Shown here piece by piece: positions 1-5,327 of a stretch of 6,961 nucleotides of DNA. The position numbers and the translations under genes were made by a program. Under the pieces are notes generated by a model. That model made no database searches and was not told the origin of the DNA. It was given only the letters and a program-made list of their open reading frames with translations. How positions within the stretch are numbered: position 1 is the first letter of the stretch; every line of letters begins with the position of its first letter. Source of the stretch: Arcobacter sp. (GTDB lineage Bacteria > Campylobacterota > Campylobacteria > Campylobacterales > Arcobacteraceae); contig DAOVXU010000086.1 of the NCBI GenBank assembly GCA_030635995.1, positions 1-6,961 on the forward strand. The letters are read 5' to 3'.

Positions 1-1
1 A

Positions 2-337
2 AATCCAGATGAAACTGAAGCACAAATCAAATTAGATAAAGTTATGAATACTTTTAATATATCTCATAAAAAAGATATAATGGTAAGAAATTTATCTGGT
101 GGGGAACAACAAAGAGTTGCTATAGCAAGAGCACATATTAATGACCCGAAAATTATTATTGCTGATGAGCCAACAGCAAATCTTGATGAAAAATTATCTT
201 TAAATTTTATAGAAATTTTAAAAGAGTTAAAAGCATCAAATAAAACTTTAATAGTTGCAACTCATGATCCGCTATTTTTTAATCTGGATTTTGTAGATAG
301 AATTATAGAAGTTCATAATGGAAAAATTCTTTTATGA
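2..337 (+). CDS. ABC transporter ATP-binding protein, LolD/MacB type (5' partial)
   Basis: This is the C-terminal half of an ABC ATPase. The frame is open to the left edge, so the ATG at 44 is internal and the Walker A and Q-loop lie outside the window. The 111 visible residues contain the signature LSGGEQQRVAIARA, the Walker B segment IIIADEPTANLD with its catalytic Glu, and the H-loop ATHD. This signature and D-loop wording is typical of LolD/MacB/FtsE-type ATPases, which pair with FtsX-like permeases to move lipoproteins or drive periplasmic partners. The next gene starts in an ATGA overlap with its stop, implying translational coupling. The gene sits at the head of a set ending in a NosL paralogue. 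It is not NosF, which is a separate complete gene on the other strand. The substrate is unknown, and any FtsX-like permease would have to be upstream. Confidence 0.9.
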   Translation, partial: NPDETEAQIKLDKVMNTFNISHKKDIMVRNLSGGEQQRVAIARAHINDPKIIIADEPTANLDEKLSLNFIEILKELKASNKTLIVATHDPLFFNLDFVDRIIEVHNGKILL

Positions 338-1293
338 TACTTGCACCTGAAGTATTAGCAATGCTAATACTGAATATTATCTTTTTATTTTTTGGTTTTA
401 TTGCTTTTATATTAAGTATCAGAATATATTTAAAATGGGATTTAAATTCTACTTCTAAATTTCAATATTCATTAGAAAAACAGAGTTTTTTAACTGCTAC
501 TATTATTAAATATATCTTTGCTTTAAAGCTTCCATTATTTTTATTTTTTATTTTTACTCTTGATAAAATATCAAATGTACTTACAGGGGCTATGTGTGCA
601 GCTGGAGTAGTTGATGCTACTGAGTTTGGAACATATCTTTTTATACTTAAGATTTTAAATATTTATCTATTTGGATTTTGGTTAGTTATCCATTATTTAG
701 ATATAAAAAATGAAGATTTACCGTATACTCGTCTTAAATTTGGATTTTTTATAATAGCATTTCTTATTTTTGCTTTTGAAATTATTCTTGAAATTATTAT
801 GTTTAATGCTATTGATGTTGATAAGATGGTTAGTTGTTGTGGTACACTTTATTCTAGTAGTGCTACATCATATATCTCTAATATATTTTTAATCGATACT
901 GATATTTTATTAAGTTTATTTTATGGGAATTTTTTATTTATAGTATTATTTTATTTTTTAAAGCAAAAAGAACTTTTTACAATTGTAAATTTAACTTTTA
1001 TTATTATCTCTATAATTAGTCTTATAACTTTTTTTGGTACATATATTTATGAACTTCCTACCCATCATTGCCCATTTTGTTTTTTACAAAAAGATTATTA
1101 TTATGTTGGATATCTAATCTATACTTTACTGTTTTTAGGAACATTTAATGGTCTTACAACAGTATTTGTAAATCATCAAGAAACAGCTAATAATAGGGTA
1201 TACAATATCTCCCTATTGTTTAACTTTCTTTATGTTTTACTTGTAAGTGCATATCCAATTATATATTTTATTAGAAATGGAGTTTGGCTTTAA
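334..1293 (+). CDS. Polytopic membrane protein with CPFC and paired cysteines, unknown function
   Basis: I do not recognise this 319-residue protein. It is strongly hydrophobic, with about eight likely membrane segments near residues 9-32, 55-77, 100-122, 136-158, 190-209, 215-237, 256-280 and 289-312. Its five cysteines lie in loops or at membrane edges: C88 (GAMCAAG), C168-C169 (SCCG), and C246/C249 in HHCPFCFLQ, followed by a tyrosine-rich stretch. A CPFC pair preceded by two histidines is the sort of site that binds metal or undergoes thiol-disulfide exchange, but I cannot assign it to DsbB, VKOR or any other known family. The start ATG overlaps the stop of the ABC ATPase by 4 bases (ATGA). 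It is not an obvious FtsX permease: there is no large periplasmic domain. Being linked to an ABC ATPase and a NosL paralogue, it may handle copper or redox partners, which is inference. Confidence 0.85.
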   Translation: MILAPEVLAMLILNIIFLFFGFIAFILSIRIYLKWDLNSTSKFQYSLEKQSFLTATIIKYIFALKLPLFLFFIFTLDKISNVLTGAMCAAGVVDATEFGTYLFILKILNIYLFGFWLVIHYLDIKNEDLPYTRLKFGFFIIAFLIFAFEIILEIIMFNAIDVDKMVSCCGTLYSSSATSYISNIFLIDTDILLSLFYGNFLFIVLFYFLKQKELFTIVNLTFIIISIISLITFFGTYIYELPTHHCPFCFLQKDYYYVGYLIYTLLFLGTFNGLTTVFVNHQETANNRVYNISLLFNFLYVLLVSAYPIIYFIRNGVWL

Positions 1294-1311
1294 GCAAATA
1301 CTAAATATAAT
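1284..1311 (+). promoter_or_regulatory. Candidate sigma-70 promoter for the exported protein/NosL pair
   Basis: A perfect TATAAT lies at 1306-1311, with TTGGCT at 1284-1289 and a 16-base spacer. It falls across the end of the membrane protein gene and the 47-base gap before the next gene, the only real gap in the plus-strand set. Transcription from here would start near 1318, about 20 bases before the ATG at 1341. The region is AT-rich, so a chance -10 match is possible. Confidence 0.35.
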
Positions 1312-1340
1312 GCTATTAAATCAAAAATAAAGTGAGAAAA

Positions 1341-1793
1341 ATGAAAAAGTTATTATTTATAAGTATTATTGGATTGGTCTTCTATCAATCAATTTCTGCG
1401 AATACATTACCTATTAAAAAACAAGATGTATCACCAGAACAATTAAAAAAACAAAATAAAGAGATAACTATCCTTGCTGCTGAACAATTATCAAAAGATT
1501 TGCCAAAAGAGATAGATAAATATACAACATGTACCAATATTAAAGCTAGTGGAGCAACACTTATTTATATATTTGAGATAAATACTGGTGCTAAGAGTGA
1601 TAAGGCAGTAATAAAAGAAGATAAACAAAGAATGGAAAATGGTGTTACTTATGGTGTTTGTCACTCTTCAAAACGCTTTATGGATGCACAAATTATGATA
1701 ACATATATTTATAAAAGTGCTTCATCTAAAGCAAAATTATTTCAATTTGACATTACTCAAGATAAATGTTTTAAACTATATGGTTCAAAATAA
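1341..1793 (+). CDS. Small exported protein with three cysteines, unknown function
   Basis: This is a 150-residue protein whose N-terminus is a clear Sec signal peptide: MKKLL, a hydrophobic core, then a likely cleavage after SISA near residue 20. The mature part is lysine-rich and hydrophilic, with a predicted mixed alpha/beta pattern, cysteines at 64, 107 and 143, and no lipobox. I do not recognise a family. An in-frame GTG at 1332 lies nine bases upstream. I chose the ATG at 1341 because it begins directly with a standard signal peptide and follows an AGTGAG purine stretch. Its stop overlaps the start of the NosL paralogue by one base (TAATG), so the two are coupled and probably act in the same periplasmic process. 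Three cysteines would allow one disulfide and one free thiol. Any link to copper is inference. Confidence 0.8.
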   Translation: MKKLLFISIIGLVFYQSISANTLPIKKQDVSPEQLKKQNKEITILAAEQLSKDLPKEIDKYTTCTNIKASGATLIYIFEINTGAKSDKAVIKEDKQRMENGVTYGVCHSSKRFMDAQIMITYIYKSASSKAKLFQFDITQDKCFKLYGSK

Positions 1794-2248
1794 TGAAATA
1801 TTTTCATAGTATCTCTTTTGTTTTTAGTTTGTTATTTATAAACTTATTTTTTAATGGATGTGAAGAAAAATCAAAAACAGATGTTGCGAAAGTGCATTGG
1901 GATAGAGATATGTGTGTTAGATGTGTTATGGTTGTAAGTGACAGAAAAAATACAGCACAAGTTAGACATCCAGATACAGGTAGAAAATATATGTTTGATG
2001 ATATTGGTTGTACTATTTTATGGTTTAAAGAAGAAAGTATAGAGTGGAAAGATAGAGCTGTTATATGGATAACAGATGTAAATACAGGGGAATGGATAAA
2101 TGCAAGAACTGCATTTTATGATACTGAAAACATTACCCCTATGGCTTATGGATTTTCAGCACATAAAACAAAAGATACAATAAAACCAGACCAAGAGATA
2201 GTTGATTTTAAAGAAGTTACACGAAGAGTAATTAAAATAGGTAAATAA
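1793..2248 (+). CDS. nosL: NosL-family copper-chaperone lipoprotein (paralogue 2)
   Basis: This is a 151-residue NosL-family lipoprotein. A hydrophobic N-terminus leads to the lipobox FNGC with acylated C23, so the protein should be tethered in the periplasm. The copper motif is CVRCVM (C41, C44, M46). It is followed by FDDIGCTILW at 68-77, with a further cysteine at 73, and by TPMAYGFSA at 115-123, which keeps the conserved Met. These landmarks match the NosL encoded between nosF and nosY in this window, including an identical ten-residue FDDIGCTILW block, so the two are paralogues. NosL proteins bind Cu(I) and deliver it for NosZ copper-site assembly. Here, however, the gene lies with a LolD/MacB-type ATPase and unknown membrane and exported proteins, so it may serve another cuproprotein or a copper-export role. 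Family assignment is firm; target is unknown. Confidence 0.88.
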   Translation: MKYFHSISFVFSLLFINLFFNGCEEKSKTDVAKVHWDRDMCVRCVMVVSDRKNTAQVRHPDTGRKYMFDDIGCTILWFKEESIEWKDRAVIWITDVNTGEWINARTAFYDTENITPMAYGFSAHKTKDTIKPDQEIVDFKEVTRRVIKIGK

Positions 2249-2268
2249 ACTTTATAAAGATATATCGA

Positions 2269-2796
2269 TTAATAAAATCTATGTATCTCTTCCATAATAT
2301 TAGAAAACTCTATATCATCACCTTTTTCCCGTAAAAATTCTATCAGATATTTTTCACTAGCTTCTATATCTTTGTTTTTTTCTATCTTTAATAATTTTGC
2401 ATAAAGTTCAGAAATTATCTCTATAACATGTTTAGAAATTGATTTTCTAGATGCTTGATATCCTATGATTTTTCCAGTATCAGTATCTTTTCTTATTTCA
2501 AATTCTGTAAATATCCAATAATACCTACCATCTTTTGCACAGTTCTTTACAACAGCATTTATATTCTTACCTTGCTTTATAGTTTCCCATAAAAGTTTAA
2601 ATATAACTTTTGGCATATCAGGGTGTCTTACTATATTATGGGGTTTTCCTATTAATTCTTCTTTTGTATAGCCACAAACTTCTATAAAATAGTCATTACA
2701 AAATGTAATTTTACCTTTTTCATCTGTTTCACTTACAATATATCTTTTGGGATCTAATTGTATCTCTTCATCTAAAATTATTTTTTCATTTTCCAT
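2269..2796 (-). CDS. Aer/CetB-like PAS domain protein, probable FAD-binding redox or energy-taxis sensor
   Basis: This 175-residue soluble protein has a single PAS domain (about residues 18-122) followed by a helical tail. It carries the Aer hallmark HNIVRHPDMP at 53-62, and N34, R57, H58, D60 and W70 fall at the same numbers as residues I recall being implicated in FAD binding in E. coli Aer. The following KQGK and KDGRYYW segments are also Aer-like. There is no membrane segment, HAMP or methyl-accepting signalling domain, so it resembles stand-alone CetB of Campylobacter, which works with the separate membrane partner CetA in energy taxis. The ATG follows the stop of the NosL-like gene directly (TAA ATG), with GGGAGA as ribosome site inside that gene. 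This coupling suggests a link to N2O respiration. No cetA-like gene is in the window, so the partner is unknown. Confidence 0.85.
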   Translation of the reverse strand: MENEKIILDEEIQLDPKRYIVSETDEKGKITFCNDYFIEVCGYTKEELIGKPHNIVRHPDMPKVIFKLLWETIKQGKNINAVVKNCAKDGRYYWIFTEFEIRKDTDTGKIIGYQASRKSISKHVIEIISELYAKLLKIEKNKDIEASEKYLIEFLREKGDDIEFSNIMEEIHRFY

Positions 2797-3297
2797 TTAT
2801 ATTCTCCCATCTATCAATCTAATTAGAGCATCTGATATTTCATTAAATCTAAATACCCTTTTTCCACTATAATTTGCAGAAAATATTTTTGCATCTCTTT
2901 CATTTTCAATTGCCACAAGATCATCACCAGCAGGAGATATTGCTCGAGACCCATAAATATAAAAAGCCTCTTTAGCATTTATTGGTTTTAAAGTTAAATA
3001 ATCTGTTACAATAATATCTTTAAAATCTTTTTCACTTTTAACACCAATATCAAACCACTTGCCAGGTCTTAAATAAAATTCAATTAAAGACTTAGGACTT
3101 GAAAAGAACATCTTTTTCCCATTTGTAAGTACTATTTTTCCTACCCATTTTGGGTCTTTATATACATGCAGATTTCTAACTAAACATCTTGTTTCTTTAG
3201 TAAAATCCATCACATATGTTTTTTCAGCTATTGGTAAAAGATTAGTACCAAATCCAAGTGTTATTGTTATAAACATTCCTACAACTAATTTAATCAT
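2797..3297 (-). CDS. Degenerate NosL-family protein lacking the CxxCxM copper motif
   Basis: This 166-residue exported protein has a Sec-like signal segment (residues 1-17) but no lipobox, unlike the two NosL lipoproteins nearby. Its body follows the NosL pattern of the CPVCGM...P.W type: C38 and the PKW at 49-51 align with the family motif, then FFSSPKSLIEFYLRP, TDY, INAKEAFYIYGS, and a C-terminal FSANYSGKRVFRFNEIS. At the ligand positions, the second Cys is R41, the Gly is N42 and the Met is L43, and the later PM motif reads SPAG. Only one cysteine remains, so canonical Cu(I) binding is doubtful. I placed the start at the ATG at 3297, with GGAGG six bases upstream. An in-frame TTG at 3309 overlaps that site and is unlikely. 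The next gene, the PAS sensor, begins immediately after its stop. Family placement is by motif pattern and should be confirmed by profile search. Confidence 0.75.
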   Translation of the reverse strand: MIKLVVGMFITITLGFGTNLLPIAEKTYVMDFTKETRCLVRNLHVYKDPKWVGKIVLTNGKKMFFSSPKSLIEFYLRPGKWFDIGVKSEKDFKDIIVTDYLTLKPINAKEAFYIYGSRAISPAGDDLVAIENERDAKIFSANYSGKRVFRFNEISDALIRLIDGRI

Positions 3298-3302
3298 TTT
3301 AT

Positions 3303-3307
3303 CCTCC
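3303..3307 (-). promoter_or_regulatory. Shine-Dalgarno site GGAGG that fixes the NosL-like start
   Basis: On the minus strand this reads GGAGG, then five bases (ATAAA), then the ATG at 3297. A TTG four codons upstream (3309-3307) overlaps this site, which argues strongly for the ATG as the true start. Confidence 0.8.
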
Positions 3308-3310
3308 AAT

Positions 3311-3325
3311 TATGCCTTTGGCATA
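3311..3325. repeat. 15-bp inverted repeat TATGCC-TTT-GGCATA, candidate operator
   Basis: This is a perfect 6-bp inverted repeat with a 3-base centre, lying 13 bases before the NosL-like ATG and just ahead of its ribosome site. The GC-bearing core (GCC/GGC) stands out in a very AT-rich spacer. It could be an operator for a dimeric regulator or a small RNA hairpin next to the ribosome site. It does not match the FNR/CRP consensus TTGAT-N4-ATCAA. Confidence 0.35.
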
Positions 3326-3346
3326 TAATTTATGGTTCCGTATCTA

Positions 3347-3370
3347 AAAAAGTGAAGCAGTTCACTTTTT
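3347..3370 (-). terminator. Rho-independent-type terminator after nosY
   Basis: A perfect 10-bp stem with arms AAAAAGTGAA and TTCACTTTTT encloses a 4-base loop, and the minus strand ends in a run of six T. It lies 37 bases beyond the nosY stop and would end the nos accessory transcript. The stem has only two GC pairs, so termination may be partial and allow read-through into the NosL-like/PAS pair. The A-run/T-run symmetry could work on either strand, but no plus-strand gene ends nearby. Confidence 0.7.
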
Positions 3371-3392
3371 CTTAACGCTCCTCACCTTTTAT

Positions 3393-3398
3393 ATTATA
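3393..3398 (-). promoter_or_regulatory. Possible -10 element for the NosL-like/PAS pair
   Basis: The minus strand reads TATAAT here, just after the nosY stop and before the purine-rich AAGGTGAGGAG stretch at 3388-3378. A transcript starting near 3386 would carry the 3347-3370 hairpin in a leader of about 90 bases. The surrounding sequence is almost all A and T, and I see no clear -35, so support is weak. Confidence 0.2.
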
Positions 3399-3406
3399 AT
3401 TATTTA

Positions 3407-4234
3407 TTATACCAAATCTTTCTTTTCAAATATTTTAAATCCTAGAAAAGAACAAAATAAACCTAATAATACTGGATATAGAATAGAGATAATAACAAAT
3501 GTACTTTGTTCCATTGAATCTAAAATATAAAAGGCTACTGGACCCATAACGGTAAGTTCTGGATCAAATAATGAAATTGCAGCTACTCTAAATATCTCCA
3601 TTGGATTAATCATAGCAATAAATATAATCAACTCTGCATTAAATCTTTGAGTCATCATTAAAGAGATTAATGCAATATCTATAAATGCTAATAATAATAT
3701 CCATATAAAAAATGCAATACCAAGTGCAACTTCACTTGACTTCACAAAAGAAGATATAAAAAATGCAATTCCTAAAAATGCACTTGACATTGCAAATAAC
3801 AATCCTGTATAAAGAAAAAATATATCCCAAGGGATAGTTGCCCCTTTAATTGCACCATAAACAATAGCAATAATCATAGCAAATACTACAGGTAAATAAA
3901 CAGTGATAAATCTTCCTATAATTTTACCCCAATAGTATTGTTTAAGTGAAATAGGAAAAGATAGCATATATTCTAAAATATGATTATCTCTATCTCCAGA
4001 TATTGAACGAACAGTAGTGATGAGTATAAAAATAGGCAAAATAACTATTGTAATTTGAATATACATAAGTAGCAATCTACTAAGACCTGAAAATCCCATA
4101 ACTTGTGATTCTGTAACACCTGCAATAAAAAATAAAGCTATAAGCCCACCAAACACAAGTGAATAAACTAAAAACCATTTAGCTCTTATTGATTCTTTTA
4201 AATCTAAATATGCAATTAAATATAAATTTTTCAT
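3407..4234 (-). CDS. nosY: NosY, ABC permease of the NosDFY copper-site maturation machinery
   Basis: This 275-residue inner-membrane protein has about six transmembrane helices (near 20-39, 55-77, 109-130, 138-162, 168-193 and 247-268), the normal NosY size and topology. Family-like features are the cytoplasmic SISGDRDNHILEYMLSFPIS loop after helix 2, the YYWGKIIGR segment, and the NPMEIFRVAAI block near 210-220. NosY pairs with the ATPase NosF and the periplasmic NosD to energise assembly of the copper-sulfur centre of NosZ. It is preceded by nosL with a 3-base gap, and an AGGA ribosome site lies at the end of nosL. It is the last gene of this operon: a hairpin terminator follows within 60 bases. 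Assignment rests on topology, motifs and the adjacent nosF and nosL. Confidence 0.92.
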   Translation of the reverse strand: MKNLYLIAYLDLKESIRAKWFLVYSLVFGGLIALFFIAGVTESQVMGFSGLSRLLLMYIQITIVILPIFILITTVRSISGDRDNHILEYMLSFPISLKQYYWGKIIGRFITVYLPVVFAMIIAIVYGAIKGATIPWDIFFLYTGLLFAMSSAFLGIAFFISSFVKSSEVALGIAFFIWILLLAFIDIALISLMMTQRFNAELIIFIAMINPMEIFRVAAISLFDPELTVMGPVAFYILDSMEQSTFVIISILYPVLLGLFCSFLGFKIFEKKDLV

Positions 4235-4237
4235 TTT

Positions 4238-4690
4238 TTAATATCCTAATATTTGTTTTCTAATTTTTGGGTTTGCCATATGCTCACCCCTTAACATTTT
4301 TACAATAACTTCATCAAAATTGATACATCCTTCGCAAGGTTTTTCATAAGCAGAAAAACCATATAACATTGGAGTTCTTTCATTTATAGCAAAGTATGCT
4401 TTAAATGGATCTATATATTTTTTTGAATCATTAGAATAAATTCTTACTTTAACTTTTTTTAAATCAATATTTTCATCTTTTGCCCATAATATTGTACAAC
4501 CAATATCATCAAAATATGTCATCTTTCCACTTTGTTCTAAATCAGCTGTATGAATATTTGAATCTGGTAATGGCATATTACATTGTGGACATATTCTTAG
4601 ATTTGTCTCTTTAGAAGTGTTAGCATCATCTCCACAACCTATAAAAAAAAGAATAGATAATGATAATAAGAATTTATACAATAGTTTCAT
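4238..4690 (-). CDS. nosL: NosL, Cu(I) chaperone lipoprotein for nitrous oxide reductase
   Basis: This 150-residue lipoprotein has a hydrophobic N-terminus ending in the lipobox FIGC, with lipidated C19. The copper motif is CPQCNM (C34, C37, M39). It is followed by FDDIGCTILW at 60-69 and TPMLYGFSA at 106-114, all landmarks of NosL, which carries Cu(I) to the NosZ assembly site in the periplasm. An extra cysteine pair, CEGC (C119, C122), lies near the C-terminus. The plus-strand paralogue lacks this pair. The start overlaps the end of nosF by 17 bases, and nosY follows after 3 bases, so the gene is embedded between the two ABC transporter genes and should be co-translated with them. This is the copy most likely dedicated to NosZ. 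Confidence 0.95.
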   Translation of the reverse strand: MKLLYKFLLSLSILFFIGCGDDANTSKETNLRICPQCNMPLPDSNIHTADLEQSGKMTYFDDIGCTILWAKDENIDLKKVKVRIYSNDSKKYIDPFKAYFAINERTPMLYGFSAYEKPCEGCINFDEVIVKMLRGEHMANPKIRKQILGY

Positions 4691-5324
4691 CAGAAATAAT
4701 TTTACCCATATCCATATATACTTGTCTATTTACAATTTGTTCAACTTCTTCAAGTCTATGTGTTACAAATAATAACACTTTATCATCTTCATTTTGTTTT
4801 AACAATCTATAAAAATCATCTCTTGCTTTTGGATCAAGATTTGCTGTTGGCTCATCATATATAATAATATTACTTTTTTTAGCTAATGAGATAGCAATAA
4901 GAAGTTTTTGTTTCATACCACCACTAAGAGCAAAAAATGATTTATTTATATTGCCCCCAGTAGATGAGATATCTAATTTCATCTCATTAGCATAGTGTGT
5001 TATTTTCTCTTTATCAACGCCAGCACTTACACTAATATATTGCATAAGCTCTGCAATACTAAGCTTAATTGGAGGTGGTAACTGAGGAACAAAACTTATG
5101 TTTTCTAGTACTTTAATTCTATCTTTCATAGGATTTAGTCCATTAATAAGTACATTTCCACTATTTGGATGATAATATCCTAGAATAGAACGGATAAGTG
5201 TAGTTTTACCTGCACCATTTGCACCCATAAGTGCAATATAATCATTTTTATTAAATTTTATATTAATATTATCAAGTGATATATGTGTGCCAAACTTTTT
5301 TGTTAAATTTTTAACTTCTATCAT
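4674..5324 (-). CDS. nosF: NosF, ATPase of the NosDFY copper-site maturation ABC transporter
   Basis: This 216-residue cytoplasmic ABC ATPase is complete. Walker A is GANGAGKTT (34-42), the Q-loop is Q81, the signature is LSGGM (133-137), Walker B is IIIYDEP (153-159) with catalytic E158, the D-loop is ANLD, and the H-loop His is H189. It is short compared with NosF proteins of about 300 residues that carry a C-terminal extension, and ends soon after the H-loop region. With NosY it powers the periplasmic NosD step of NosZ copper-centre assembly. The ATG lies 3 bases after the nosH stop. A weak AGGA sits about 12 bases upstream, so translation probably depends on coupling to nosH. The end overlaps nosL. 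Confidence 0.93.
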   Translation of the reverse strand: MIEVKNLTKKFGTHISLDNINIKFNKNDYIALMGANGAGKTTLIRSILGYYHPNSGNVLINGLNPMKDRIKVLENISFVPQLPPPIKLSIAELMQYISVSAGVDKEKITHYANEMKLDISSTGGNINKSFFALSGGMKQKLLIAISLAKKSNIIIYDEPTANLDPKARDDFYRLLKQNEDDKVLLFVTHRLEEVEQIVNRQVYMDMGKIISDETIV

Positions 5325-5327
5325 AAT

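Noticed and set aside
44..46. ATG at 44 as the start of the ABC ATPase
   Set aside because: The frame is open to position 2 with plausible ABC sequence, and the protein would lack Walker A. The gene is cut by the window edge.
1332..1340. GTG start for the exported protein at 1332
   Set aside because: The ATG at 1341 gives a standard signal peptide directly, and the GTG forms part of the purine stretch likely used as its ribosome site.
2250..2259. CTTTATAAAG palindrome between the convergent genes as a terminator
   Set aside because: It is only 10 bp with no loop and one GC pair at each end, and has no following T-run. The 20-base junction holds no convincing terminator for either operon.
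3298..3309. TTG start four codons upstream for the NosL-like gene
   Set aside because: The TTG overlaps the GGAGG ribosome site that is correctly spaced for the ATG at 3297, and the extra residues (MEDK) are not part of a signal peptide.
3347..3388. Short GTG frame or known riboswitch within the nosY downstream spacer
   Set aside because: The GTG frame is only 11 codons and runs through the terminator hairpin, and I could not match the spacer to any riboswitch class I know.
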